Both the position numbers and the translations under genes were made by a program. The notes beneath the pieces are model-generated. The model worked only from the letters and a program-made list of their open reading frames with translations, did no database searches and was not told the origin of the DNA. Positions 1-8,291 of a DNA stretch of 33,633 bases are shown here, one piece after another. Origin of the DNA: VAZQ01 sp035293945 (GTDB taxonomy: Bacteria > Pseudomonadota > Alphaproteobacteria > Rhizobiales > Xanthobacteraceae); the NCBI GenBank assembly GCA_035293945.1, contig DATGLV010000035.1, forward strand, positions 1 through 33,633, written 5' to 3'. How positions within the stretch are numbered: the stretch's first letter is position 1; each line of letters opens with the position of its first letter.

Positions 1-223
1 AGCAGATGCCGGGCATTCCGGTCGCCTTGCCGACCGCTTCCGCCATCATCGCGGCGCCGCCCTCCTGCCGGCATACCGTGACGGCGAGCTCACGGTCGTA
101 GAAGGCATCGAGCACCGCCAGATAGCTTTCGCCGGGCACGCAGAACACGTGCGCCACCCCGTTGGCGATCAGCTGGTCAACCAGCACTTCCGCGGCGCTG
201 CGGGTCGCATGGGCGGTACGCAT
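1..223 (-). CDS. ThDP-dependent enzyme, acetolactate synthase-like, N-terminal part (runs off the window)
   Basis: Reading leftwards from the ATG at 223, the frame stays open to the window edge and gives about 74 residues. It starts MRTAHATRSAAEVLVDQLIA and continues with FCVPGES and a CRQEGGAAMMAEAVGKATG stretch. This is the classic N-terminal pyrimidine-binding domain of thiamine-diphosphate enzymes of the acetolactate synthase / benzoylformate decarboxylase type; the Glu in RQEGGA is the one that activates the cofactor. The rest of the protein lies outside, so the reaction (acetolactate synthase, oxalyl-CoA decarboxylase, 2-oxoacid decarboxylase) cannot be decided. An AGAGG ribosome site precedes the ATG. 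It follows the GNAT gene on the same strand after a gap of about 125 bases, so the two may be co-transcribed. Confidence 0.85.
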   Translation of the reverse strand, partial: MRTAHATRSAAEVLVDQLIANGVAHVFCVPGESYLAVLDAFYDRELAVTVCRQEGGAAMMAEAVGKATGMPGIC

Positions 224-348
224 GTGCCCTCTTGGTTATGGTCCTTTGGCGATGCCGTCCAAATTAGCGAAAATTCCGCACTACGCGGTTCACGGCCGAG
301 ATCGTGCCGGCAAAACCCGCGTTAGTATTAACCAAATCGGCGCACCGG

Positions 349-1227
349 TTACATGCCGAACAAGGCAGTCTCCGTGTAGGCGAGATCGCCCAGCCGTGGC
401 GGCGCCGGACCCTTGAAATATTTCGGCATGGTTTGGTCGAAATACTTGCCGAACAAACCGCGGACCGGACCATTGGCATCGAGGATCAACAGAGGGCGTC
501 CGCGCCGGGCGAGATGGAAGCCGAGCGGCCGCGCAAAGCGCACCAGCTCGGCGACGTCGCGGCAATAAATCAGCTGCGCGCAGGTCAACAGTCCTTTCAC
601 GCGTCGCTCGCGGAAGACGAACGGATAGGCGCGCTCGGGGGTCTCGCACCAGAGGCTCATGCAGCCATAGGCGGCATGATCTTGCAGCAAATCCCGCTCG
701 TACGGTTCATGGGGCGCCTGCGGAGCGGTGTCGCCCGCGACGATGCGCGCTCGCACGTCCGCTTGGCGGCTGAGACACGGAAGCGCAACGAACATACCGT
801 TGCTGAGGCGGAGAAATCCCTGTGTCTCGACGATCGGCCGCGTATGTGCGACGGAAGAGATGTTAAGATAGGTCACGTCCTTTTGCTTCAGCGCTTGCGC
901 TACCATGAGCGGCGCATAGCCGCGAAACGCCGGCTCCACGAACCAGCTCGAGACATTGCACCGGGTCACGTCCCGTCCGCCTGCGGGCAAAGTTGCGAAT
1001 ATTTGCAGGATGGCACCGACGGCTTTGCCGTCATGCTCCATCAGATAGCCGTAGCGCGGCGTATCCGCCGGCTTGGTGCGGGTCGCCAGGCAAGCGATCA
1101 CGCGCTCCCAGAACGGGCGGGGCCGGCGACGTGCGAAGCCGCGCGCAAGCAGATCGATGATCCTGCCGGCATCGGCGTCTTCGATGCGGCGGCAACGGAC
1201 TCTTGCATTCAAAGGAGCGTTGACCAT
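349..1227 (-). CDS. GNAT-superfamily acyltransferase
   Basis: A 292-residue protein with the GNAT fold signature: a beta-strand/turn segment SWFVEPAFRGYAP (about residues 94-106) where acyl-CoA pyrophosphate binds, preceded by a strand with GKAVGAILQ and followed by LNISS and a GFLRLSNG segment typical of the C-terminal half of the domain. The C-terminal 140 residues are less conserved and may form a second, degenerate domain. It presumably transfers an acyl group from CoA or ACP to an amine or hydroxyl; the substrate is unknown. It diverges from an ACP/ligase/SDR operon over only 74 bases, so a shared control region and a shared product are likely. I see no clear Shine-Dalgarno for the ATG at 1227; the start is the first one that gives the full fold. 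Confidence 0.75.
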   Translation of the reverse strand: MVNAPLNARVRCRRIEDADAGRIIDLLARGFARRRPRPFWERVIACLATRTKPADTPRYGYLMEHDGKAVGAILQIFATLPAGGRDVTRCNVSSWFVEPAFRGYAPLMVAQALKQKDVTYLNISSVAHTRPIVETQGFLRLSNGMFVALPCLSRQADVRARIVAGDTAPQAPHEPYERDLLQDHAAYGCMSLWCETPERAYPFVFRERRVKGLLTCAQLIYCRDVAELVRFARPLGFHLARRGRPLLILDANGPVRGLFGKYFDQTMPKYFKGPAPPRLGDLAYTETALFGM

Positions 1228-1301
1228 ATTCGGTATGCAAGCTTGAATGCGGCATTGCGCAAATATATTCGATTTCTATCGAGACATAGTGCGGCCAAGA
1301 A

Positions 1302-1547
1302 ATGACCACCAAATTAACGATAGAATCCGAAATCCAGCGGGTCGCATCCGAGCACAAGGTGGCTCTCGCGCCCCTGACGGATGATCTTAATCTGTTGGAT
1401 TCCGGTCTCGATTCTCTTTGCTTCGCGATTCTGGTTGCGCGACTCGAGGATGAGCTCGGCGTCGACCCGTTTGCCGCCTCCGACGACATTGCCTTTCCGG
1501 TCACCCTCGGCGATTTCGTGCAGGCCTACGAAGATGCCGCGCGCTGA
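1302..1547 (+). CDS. Stand-alone acyl carrier protein
   Basis: An 81-residue acidic protein with the phosphopantetheine attachment motif LLDSGLDSL; the modified serine is Ser38. Length and predicted helices match a discrete ACP of the type used in specialised acyl pathways; LLDSGLDSL differs from the housekeeping AcpP motif (GADSLD), so this is not the fatty-acid synthase ACP. It probably carries an acyl group loaded by the AMP-forming ligase encoded immediately downstream: that ligase starts inside the ACP gene (14-base overlap), which implies translational coupling. The divergent GNAT and the downstream SDR would act on the ACP-bound acyl chain. Only a weak AAGAA sequence precedes the ATG. 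Confidence 0.9.
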   Translation: MTTKLTIESEIQRVASEHKVALAPLTDDLNLLDSGLDSLCFAILVARLEDELGVDPFAASDDIAFPVTLGDFVQAYEDAAR

Positions 1548-2922
1548 GGTGCGTTGGCTGCGCGACTGGCTCGACGACACCGCTGACAACTCTGGACGCT
1601 TCCTGCTCGGCCGGCATGCGCAAGTCGCGATCGGAGCGTTACGCCTTGGTTCCAGTCTCGACCTGGATCTATCCGCGCTGCAAGGCCGCTCGGTTTTGAT
1701 CGCGACACAGGATCAACTGACATCTGCGCTTGCGCTTATCGAGCTCGACGGCGTGGCCCGGCGGATCACGCTGGTGCCGCCTGATGTGCCGCGCGCGCAA
1801 CTCCCTTTGGTCATGGATGATGCCCGCATCGACGCACTGCTCGGCGAGGGTGATACATTCCCGGAGCTTGACGTCGCGTTGCGTATCACCTCTCGGCCAC
1901 AGATCAGGCCGACTGGGCCGATACGGCTCGTACCAAGAGCCACCGAATGGGTGCTGTTCACCTCCGGCACGACTGGTGTGCCAAAACTGGTCGTACACAC
2001 CTTGGCCGGTTTGACTGGCGCGATCCGGCGTGGCGAGGCGCGCGGAAGCGGCGCCGTATGGGGTACGTTTTATGATATCCGCCGCTATGGCGGCTTACAG
2101 ATTTTTCTGCGCGCGATCCATGATGGCGGCTCGCTGGTGCTGTCGGACGCTCATGAGCCGGTTGGAGAGTTTCTGGCACGACTCGGGCGGCACGGTGCGA
2201 CGCATGTTTCGGGCACGCCATCCCATTGGCGCCGCGCTCTGATGAGCGGCGCGGCAGGTGCGATGTCCCCGCTCTATGTGCGCTTGTCCGGCGAGATCGC
2301 CGATCAAGCAATATTGGATGCTCTCGCCGCTTGCTACGACAACGCGCGGATCGGCCATGCCTATGCGTCGACGGAGGCGGGGGTCGGCTTCGACGTCAAT
2401 GATGGCCGCGAAGGCTTTCCGGCTGAGCTTGTCGGCGCCGCCGGCGAGGTCGAGCTGAAGGTGGTGGACGGCAGCCTGCGCATCCGTTCGCCCCGCGCGG
2501 CTACCCGCTACCTCGGCGCCGGCGCGACGCCACTGACCGATGCCGATGGCTTTGTCGATACCGGCGACATGGTGGCGCTCTCGGGCGAACGCTACTATTT
2601 TGCCGGTCGCAAGGGCGGCATCATCAATGTGGGCGGTCTCAAGGTGCATCCCGAGGAGGTCGAAGGCGTCATCAACCGCCATCCGCGCGTACGGATGTCG
2701 CGGGTGCAGCCGCGCAAGAGCCCGATCACCGGGGCGGTTGTGGTCGCCGAGGTGGTGCTGTGCGAGGCTGCCGAGGTCGACGATGATGCAGCCGTCGTGC
2801 GCGGAGAGATTCTCGACCTTTGCCGGACACACTTGGCCCAACACAAGGTGCCGGCCGTGATCCGCTTCGTGCCGGCCCTCTCGGTCGCACCGAGCGGGAA
2901 GCTCGAGCGGCGCCATGCCTGA
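1534..2922 (+). CDS. AMP-dependent acyl ligase (probable acyl-ACP or acyl-CoA synthetase)
   Basis: A member of the acyl-adenylate-forming ANL superfamily. The reading frame is open further upstream, but the natural start is the ATG at 1534, overlapping the end of the ACP gene, giving 462 residues. Visible motifs: the P-loop FTSGTTGVPK at residues 142-151, YASTEAG at 277-283, the TGD aspartate at 343-345, GRKGGIINVGGLKVHPEEVE (hinge and A8 region) at about 358-377, and the acyl-adenylation lysine Lys456 in SGKLERR. The protein is short for the family (usually 500 or more) because the N-terminal region before the P-loop is reduced. Position between ACP and SDR suggests it loads a carboxylic acid onto the ACP rather than onto CoA, but that is inference. 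The stop overlaps the next start by 8 bases. Confidence 0.88.
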   Translation: MPRAEVRWLRDWLDDTADNSGRFLLGRHAQVAIGALRLGSSLDLDLSALQGRSVLIATQDQLTSALALIELDGVARRITLVPPDVPRAQLPLVMDDARIDALLGEGDTFPELDVALRITSRPQIRPTGPIRLVPRATEWVLFTSGTTGVPKLVVHTLAGLTGAIRRGEARGSGAVWGTFYDIRRYGGLQIFLRAIHDGGSLVLSDAHEPVGEFLARLGRHGATHVSGTPSHWRRALMSGAAGAMSPLYVRLSGEIADQAILDALAACYDNARIGHAYASTEAGVGFDVNDGREGFPAELVGAAGEVELKVVDGSLRIRSPRAATRYLGAGATPLTDADGFVDTGDMVALSGERYYFAGRKGGIINVGGLKVHPEEVEGVINRHPRVRMSRVQPRKSPITGAVVVAEVVLCEAAEVDDDAAVVRGEILDLCRTHLAQHKVPAVIRFVPALSVAPSGKLERRHA

Positions 2923-3694
2923 TCGGATAAGGTCCGGAGCGGAAAAACCTATTGCGGCCGAGCGCACCGTCGTGGTGACCGGCGGCAGTCGTGGGTTAGG
3001 TCTGGCGATTGCCGGCAAGCTCACCGGTAGCGGCTACCGGGTGGTGGTCGTGGCGCGCAAGATGAGCCCGCAGCTTGCTGCCGCCATGCAGGAGGTAAAC
3101 GGCACGCGCGCCGGCGCCCTCGATTTTGTCGCCTGCGACCTCGGCGACGCCAAGGCGATCCCCAAGCTCGTGCGCGGCATCCGTCAGAAATACAGTTCGA
3201 TCTACGGCCTGGTCAACAATGCGGCGCTCGGCACGGACGGACTGCTCGCCAACATGAAGAATTCGGAGATCGAGCAGCTCTTGCGCGTCAACACGCTCGC
3301 GCCTGTGATGCTGAGCAAGTACGTGGTGCGCGGAATGATGGCGGATGGCGGCGGCCGCATTGTCAATGTCACATCCATCATCGGCTTCACCGGCTACAGC
3401 GGGCTGTCGGTCTATGGGGCCACAAAGGCATCAATGATCGGCTTCACGCGCTCGTTGGCGCGCGAGGTGGGGCGGCTAGGCATTAATGTCAATGCGGTTG
3501 CGCCGGGCTTCCTTGAAACGGAGATGACTCGGAGCCTTTCTGACGAACAGCGACAGAGCGTCGCCCGTCGCAGCGCAATGCGTCGCCTGGTCGAGCTCGA
3601 CGATGTGGCCGATGCGGTGGAGTTCCTGTTGAGCGACAAAGCCAAGAGCATCACCGGCACGGTGTTGACCGTCGACGCCGGCAGCACGGCCTAA
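2915..3694 (+). CDS. Short-chain dehydrogenase/reductase, FabG-like
   Basis: A 259-residue classical SDR. It shows the dinucleotide site TGGSRGLG (22-29), NNAA (101-104), and a complete catalytic set Ser154, Tyr167 and Lys171 (YGATK). The PGF segment after strand 6 and the C-terminal ITGTVLTVDAG are typical of 3-oxoacyl-ACP reductases, so NAD(P)H-dependent reduction of a beta-keto group on the ACP-bound chain is the simplest role. The start codon sits inside the end of the ligase gene (ATGCCTGA overlap), so the ACP, ligase and SDR genes form one translationally coupled operon. The gene ends one base before the convergent acyl-CoA synthetase gene. Confidence 0.9.
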   Translation: MPDRIRSGAEKPIAAERTVVVTGGSRGLGLAIAGKLTGSGYRVVVVARKMSPQLAAAMQEVNGTRAGALDFVACDLGDAKAIPKLVRGIRQKYSSIYGLVNNAALGTDGLLANMKNSEIEQLLRVNTLAPVMLSKYVVRGMMADGGGRIVNVTSIIGFTGYSGLSVYGATKASMIGFTRSLAREVGRLGINVNAVAPGFLETEMTRSLSDEQRQSVARRSAMRRLVELDDVADAVEFLLSDKAKSITGTVLTVDAGSTA

Positions 3695-3695
3695 C

Positions 3696-5537
3696 TCACA
3701 GCTTCATCCGCCCCGCACGAAGACGGTCGAGCAGCGGCTTGTCCATCCGAACGAATGCGCCACGCTCCGCGTCATTGAAATAGATTGCATCGTCGGTGTG
3801 CGAAGGATCGAAGCCTGCCCGCACGAGCTCGGCCTTTCTGTGCTTGAAGGTTGTCGTCACCTCGAGAGCGTGGATGATGCGCAGGAAGAGCGGCCGCGCA
3901 TAACTCGGCAGGTGAGCCGCAATATGTGCATGGAGAGTCGCGAGATCTAACCGCTCGTCGATGACGACTGCCGCCATGCCGGCACGACCGTCGGCCTTGG
4001 GCACGGTAACTCCATACACGTTCGCCTCACGCACTCCTGGACACGCGATCATTACCCGCTCGACCTCATAGGTCGCTACGTTCTCGCCCTTCCAGCGGAA
4101 GGTATCGCCAATACGGTCGACGAAATAGAAGAAGCCGCGTGTGTCGCGCCGCATCAGGTCGCCGGTGCGAAACCATGCATCGCCCGGTTCAAAGACGTCG
4201 CGCAGGAGCTTCCTTTCCGAGTCACGCTTGCTGGTATATCCCTCGAAATCGCCGCCGCCACTGCGGCCCGCCCCCGCGCGGGGAGGTGATGGCGCGCGAG
4301 CAATCTGCCCGATGGCCTCGCCTGCTTCGCCGGCGGAGCAGCGGATGCAGAATCCGTCCGCACCCCGCACCGGTTCACCCTTGTCGACATCATGAGCGAC
4401 CAGTGCGACCGGCTGCCGCCGCGTCAGGAAAGGAGGAATGCGGCCGATGGCGCCAGGCTCGCCTTCGGCGTTGTAGAGCGAGAAGCTGCCTTCGGTTGCG
4501 GCATAAAATTCGAGGATATGCGGAATATGGAAGCGATCCTTGAAGGTATTCCAAATGTCCGGCTTCAGTCCGTTACCGCAGGCGATGCGCAGGCGATGCT
4601 CCCGCTCGTATGAGTGTGGTGGTGCGTGCACGAGATAGCGGCAGAGTTCGCCGATGTATTGGAACAGGGTGCAGTCGAAACGGCTGATGTCATCCCAGAA
4701 ACGGCCGGCGGAAAACTTGTCGCGGATCAACACGGAGCCGCCGTTCACCAACAGGGATCCGATCGCCACGATGCCGCCGACGCTGTGACACATGGGCAGG
4801 CAGTCGTACATCCGGTCGCTCGGACGCGTATCCATCATGCCGGCGAACCAGTAGCTCCACTGCAACACGCGTCGATGGCTGATATTGGCGGCCTTGGGCA
4901 GGCCGGTCGTGCCCGACGTGTAGATGAGAAGCGCCCGATCCGTGATGTCGACCCGTGGTGTCTCGGCGCGGTCGAGCGGGGCACCACTCTGTCGCGCGAT
5001 GGCCTGATCGATACGGGGACAGCTCGGGTGGTCGGCGCCGTGCAGCCATGTACGGGGCTCGCGCGCAAGATGAGGGCGTGCGGATTCGATCGCGCTGACA
5101 AGCTCCGCAGCCACGATGATGTGCCGCGGCTCGACCAGATTGATGCAATGGGCGAGCGCCGCACCGCTGAGGCTTGTATTGAGGAGCGCGACGGTGCCGC
5201 CGGCGCGGCTGACGCCGAGCCAGATCGCGGCATATTCAGGGCGGTTCGGCATCAGCAGGCAGACCGTATCGCCTTTCGTGATGCCAAGCTCGAGCGCCCA
5301 GCGCGCATAGCGGTTGGAGCGCTGCGCAAGCTGCCGATAGGTCAGTATTTCACGCTCGCCGATGAGTGCCAGGGCGTCTCCGTGGGCTTGCGCGAGCTCC
5401 TCGACCCGGGCAGGCAGCGTGCGGCTCGGTTCGTCGGGAATCTGAGCGGTTGCGGCCAATGCGCGCAGCCAGGCCTTACGGGCGGAATCGCTCCTCGCAA
5501 GGTCGCGCGCGGCATCGTTCACCGCCAGCGTGCTCAT
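3696..5537 (-). CDS. FATP/FadD6-type very-long-chain acyl-CoA synthetase
   Basis: A 613-residue ANL-superfamily ligase of the fatty-acid transport protein subfamily. Motifs: YTSGTTGLPK at 206-215, FYAATEG at about 344-350, FRTGD ending at 460, and the FATP hallmark FRWKGENVATYEVE at 480-493; Lys565 in TTTFKHRK is the likely adenylation lysine. It should convert a fatty or bulky carboxylic acid to its acyl-CoA using ATP. The chosen ATG at 5537 is preceded by GGGAG; the open frame extends further upstream but without family similarity. A Pro/Gly/Arg-rich insertion at about 413-429 before FEGYT is longer than usual. It converges on the SDR with a one-base gap and is divergent from metY. Confidence 0.88.
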   Translation of the reverse strand: MSTLAVNDAARDLARSDSARKAWLRALAATAQIPDEPSRTLPARVEELAQAHGDALALIGEREILTYRQLAQRSNRYARWALELGITKGDTVCLLMPNRPEYAAIWLGVSRAGGTVALLNTSLSGAALAHCINLVEPRHIIVAAELVSAIESARPHLAREPRTWLHGADHPSCPRIDQAIARQSGAPLDRAETPRVDITDRALLIYTSGTTGLPKAANISHRRVLQWSYWFAGMMDTRPSDRMYDCLPMCHSVGGIVAIGSLLVNGGSVLIRDKFSAGRFWDDISRFDCTLFQYIGELCRYLVHAPPHSYEREHRLRIACGNGLKPDIWNTFKDRFHIPHILEFYAATEGSFSLYNAEGEPGAIGRIPPFLTRRQPVALVAHDVDKGEPVRGADGFCIRCSAGEAGEAIGQIARAPSPPRAGAGRSGGGDFEGYTSKRDSERKLLRDVFEPGDAWFRTGDLMRRDTRGFFYFVDRIGDTFRWKGENVATYEVERVMIACPGVREANVYGVTVPKADGRAGMAAVVIDERLDLATLHAHIAAHLPSYARPLFLRIIHALEVTTTFKHRKAELVRAGFDPSHTDDAIYFNDAERGAFVRMDKPLLDRLRAGRMKL

Positions 5538-5723
5538 CGGACCATACTCCCGCTCCGGAACGTGAGTTCCTGCGCGCATGGGCTCTGCCGGGCCTCGTCC
5601 GTCCAGGCAAGCACGAAAACGTCCCCTCGTAAATGTTTCGCCGTGGAGTAATGTGCTGCGCCCGACATCCCGAATATTTCGTTGCCATGATCGCGCCATC
5701 CTGCAGCGATGCGTTGATCTTTT

Positions 5724-5833
5724 CGCAAGCATAATGCTTAACGTTATTGCGCTTGATTTTTGCCGCTTTTGTTGTTTCGCCGACTTATGCCGGATAGAAA
5801 TTTTACTCGCGACGTTCGAGACGTGAGCAACAG
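5724..5833. promoter_or_regulatory. AT-rich control region between the acyl-CoA synthetase gene and metY
   Basis: Part of the 296-base divergent gap 5538-5833. It holds a perfect 11-base palindrome AGCATAATGCT (5728-5738), directly followed by the perfect palindrome TAACGTTA (5739-5746), both bracketed by CGCAA and TTGCG. This is a plausible operator for a regulator of metY or of the synthetase gene. A possible weak promoter for metY is TTGTTT, 17 bases, TAGAAA. I looked for the SAM-II riboswitch pattern that often precedes met genes in this group and did not find one. No gene is seen in this gap. Confidence 0.35.
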
Positions 5834-7138
5834 ATGCGAGACGAAACGATTGCCATTCACAGCGGATACGATGTCGAGCCCTCGACGAAATCGGTAGCGG
5901 TGCCGATTTATCAGACGGTCGCGTACGAATTCGACAGTGCCGACCATGGGGCCGCGCTGTTCAACTTGGAAGCTGAAGGGTATCGTTACAGCCGCATCGC
6001 CAATCCGACGGTCGATGTCCTGGAGCGGCGCATCGCCGCGCTCGAAGGCGGTCTCGAGGCCATGGCGGTGAGCTCGGGACAGGCCGCGCTCAACTATGCC
6101 ATTCTCAATCTGCTCACACCGGCCGCCAACATCGTCTCGGTGCCGCAGCTCTACGGCACCACCCACACGCTGTTCAGCTATGTGCTGCCGTCGCAAGGAT
6201 ACGCGGTGCGCTTTGCGCAATCGGATCGGGAAGCCGACATGGAGCGGCTTATTGATCGAAACACCAAGGCGCTGTTCTGCGAATCTGTCGGCAATCCTGC
6301 CGGCAATATTTGCGATATCGAGGCGCTAGCCGAGCTGGCCCATCGCCATGGCATTCCGCTTGTGGTCGACAATACGGTGGCGACCCCGATCCTGCTCAAG
6401 CCGATCGATTTCGGCGCCGATATCGTGGTGCATTCGCTGACCAAATTTTTGGGCGGCCACGGCACCACGCTTGGAGGAATCATCGTCGACAGCGGCCAGT
6501 TTCCCTGGAAGAAGCATGCAGAACGCTTCCCGGTGTTCTGCCAAGCGGACCCGTCCTACCACGGGCTTGTCTATGCGGATCATTTCGGCCCTGCCGCCTA
6601 TATCGCACGCTGCCGCAGCGTCTATCTGCGCACGACCGGGGCGGTGCTGGCGCCGCTCAGTGCATTTTTGCTGTTGCAGGGCATCGAGACGGTGGCACTT
6701 CGCCTCGAGCGCCACGTGGAGAACGCACGCCGGGTGGCGGAATTCCTGCGCAAGGATCCGCGCGTCGCCTGGGTCAACTACGCGGGCTTTGCCGACAATC
6801 CCAACCATGCTTTGGCCGAAAAGTATCTTGGCGGGCGCGCCTGTTCACTGCTCACCTTTGGGGTCGAAGGAGGTTTTGCGGCCGGGAAGCGCTTCTATGA
6901 CGCGCTTCGGCTGTTCAAGCGCCTCGTCAACATGGGCGATGCGAAATCGCTCGCTTGCCATCCCGCCTCCACCACGCACCGGCAGATGTCGGCGGAGCAG
7001 CAGCGCCAAGCCGGCGTTCGTCCGGAGATGATCCGCCTGAGCATCGGCATCGAGCACAGCGACGACATCATCGCCGACCTGGACCAGGCCTTGGCGGCTG
7101 CAGGCGCCGATCGCCACAGCCCAATAGCCGCGGAATAG
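5834..7138 (+). CDS. metY: O-acetylhomoserine sulfhydrylase (aminocarboxypropyltransferase)
   Basis: A 434-residue PLP enzyme of the Cys/Met metabolism family. The PLP lysine is Lys204 in HSLTKFLGGHG, Asp179 in VVDNT pairs with the pyridine nitrogen, and the YRYSRIANPT segment (50-59) and the SSGQAA loop are diagnostic. The length and the long insertion around QADPSYHGLVYADHFG are typical of MetY rather than MetB/MetC/MetZ. It makes homocysteine from O-acetylhomoserine and sulfide in the cytoplasm, or methionine from methanethiol. The next gene, 14 bases downstream, is the homoserine acyltransferase that supplies its substrate, so the pair is one operon. Confidence 0.92.
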   Translation: MRDETIAIHSGYDVEPSTKSVAVPIYQTVAYEFDSADHGAALFNLEAEGYRYSRIANPTVDVLERRIAALEGGLEAMAVSSGQAALNYAILNLLTPAANIVSVPQLYGTTHTLFSYVLPSQGYAVRFAQSDREADMERLIDRNTKALFCESVGNPAGNICDIEALAELAHRHGIPLVVDNTVATPILLKPIDFGADIVVHSLTKFLGGHGTTLGGIIVDSGQFPWKKHAERFPVFCQADPSYHGLVYADHFGPAAYIARCRSVYLRTTGAVLAPLSAFLLLQGIETVALRLERHVENARRVAEFLRKDPRVAWVNYAGFADNPNHALAEKYLGGRACSLLTFGVEGGFAAGKRFYDALRLFKRLVNMGDAKSLACHPASTTHRQMSAEQQRQAGVRPEMIRLSIGIEHSDDIIADLDQALAAAGADRHSPIAAE

Positions 7139-7152
7139 GATCGCTCCCGGGC

Positions 7153-8220
7153 ATGCCCGTATTAGTCGATCGAGGTCGCGCCGGCTGCACCATCGTGACG
7201 GCCGCGGGCGGCGCCGCGCCAAAGGACGGAGGGCATCGCCCTGCAGCGGGGGCCGAGTGGATCGAGATCGGCCTCGTCAACAATATGCCGGACGCGGCGC
7301 TCGAGGCCACCGAGCAACAATTCGTCGATTTGTTAGCGGCCGCGGCCGGAGAAAGCTGGGTCCACCTGCGTTTCTTTTCGTTGCCGGGCATTCCCCGCAG
7401 TGAACGTGCCTCCCGCAATCTCGGCCGGTCCTATGGCGATGCGGCGAATATCCGGAAAGTTGGGCTCGACGGCTTGATCGTCACCGGCAGCGAGCCCAGG
7501 GCGGCCAATCTAACTGATGAGCCTTACTGGCGCGCTTTCACCCAGCTGGTCGATTGGGCCGCATCCGGCACCGTCTCCACCGTGTGGTCGTGTCTTGCTG
7601 CCCATGCGGCTGTTCTGCACCTGGACGGAATCGGGCGGACTCCGCTTGCGGAAAAGTGCATGGGCGTGTTCGATTGCGAGGGGTGTGGTGAGCATCCCCT
7701 GATCGAGGGTCTGCCGGCCCGATCAAGCACTCCGCATGCCCGCTGGAACGCGCTGGACGAGGCGAAGTTGCGGCAAAGCGGCTACGAGATACTCACGCGC
7801 TCCGCGGAAGCCGGGGTCGACGCCTTCTTGCGCGAGGAGCAGAGCCTGTTTCTTTTCTTTCAAGGGCATCCCGAGTACGGCGCACTGTCTTTGCTCAGAG
7901 AATACCGCCGCGATATCGGCCGCTATCTTCGCGGTGACCGCATGGATTTCCCGGCGATGCCGCGGCACTATTTTGATACCGCATCCGAATCCGCTCTGGC
8001 CGGCTTCGCGGCGCGGGCTGCGCGCGAGCGCAATGCAAGACTGCTTGCGGCGTTTCCTCTTTCCTCGGATCCGCCGTTGATGGCGAATTGGCAGCCGTTT
8101 GCGGCCGCAATCTATCGCAACTGGCTGGTGCTGATATCGGCGCGGAAGCGGCGGCGGCTGCGTCCCGCTCAATACGTGGCGGCATTACGTCTCGACCAAT
8201 TTCCGGCACCCGCGCTCTGA
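7153..8220 (+). CDS. metA: Homoserine O-acyltransferase, MetA family
   Basis: The true start is most likely the ATG at 7153, just after metY, giving 355 residues; upstream sequence in this frame lies inside metY. The glutamine-amidotransferase-like fold is clear: NNMPDAALEATEQQF near residue 43, DGLIVTG at 106-112, the acyl-accepting Cys147 in WSCLAAHAA, and the catalytic pair His239/Glu241 in QGHPEY. It activates homoserine with acetyl- or succinyl-CoA. Coupling to metY favours the acetyl ester. Where E. coli has Gly111 and acetyl-specific enzymes have Glu, this protein has Arg116 by my alignment (TGSEPRAAN), so specificity cannot be read from the usual rule. The C-terminal tail after ANWQPF is longer than in E. 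coli MetA. Confidence 0.85.
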   Translation: MPVLVDRGRAGCTIVTAAGGAAPKDGGHRPAAGAEWIEIGLVNNMPDAALEATEQQFVDLLAAAAGESWVHLRFFSLPGIPRSERASRNLGRSYGDAANIRKVGLDGLIVTGSEPRAANLTDEPYWRAFTQLVDWAASGTVSTVWSCLAAHAAVLHLDGIGRTPLAEKCMGVFDCEGCGEHPLIEGLPARSSTPHARWNALDEAKLRQSGYEILTRSAEAGVDAFLREEQSLFLFFQGHPEYGALSLLREYRRDIGRYLRGDRMDFPAMPRHYFDTASESALAGFAARAARERNARLLAAFPLSSDPPLMANWQPFAAAIYRNWLVLISARKRRRLRPAQYVAALRLDQFPAPAL

Positions 8221-8291
8221 CCTGAGCCGGCCGGCGTTTCCAACACTGCGCAAGAATGCTACCTCTCTGGCCGCGACAATCGGGAGGAGCG

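Noticed and set aside
349..1227. GNAT protein as a LuxI-type acyl-homoserine-lactone synthase
   Set aside because: LuxI proteins are about 200 residues with a different conserved Arg/Trp/Glu pattern that is absent, and no luxR gene is near.
304..1305. 333-residue plus-strand open frame
   Set aside because: Antisense to the GNAT gene; Arg/Ala-rich, no motif, and its open state follows from the GC-rich codon bias of the gene beneath.
5538..5833. Possible SAM-II riboswitch before metY
   Set aside because: The conserved pseudoknot sequence with its GCTAAA-type 3' strand is not present in this leader.
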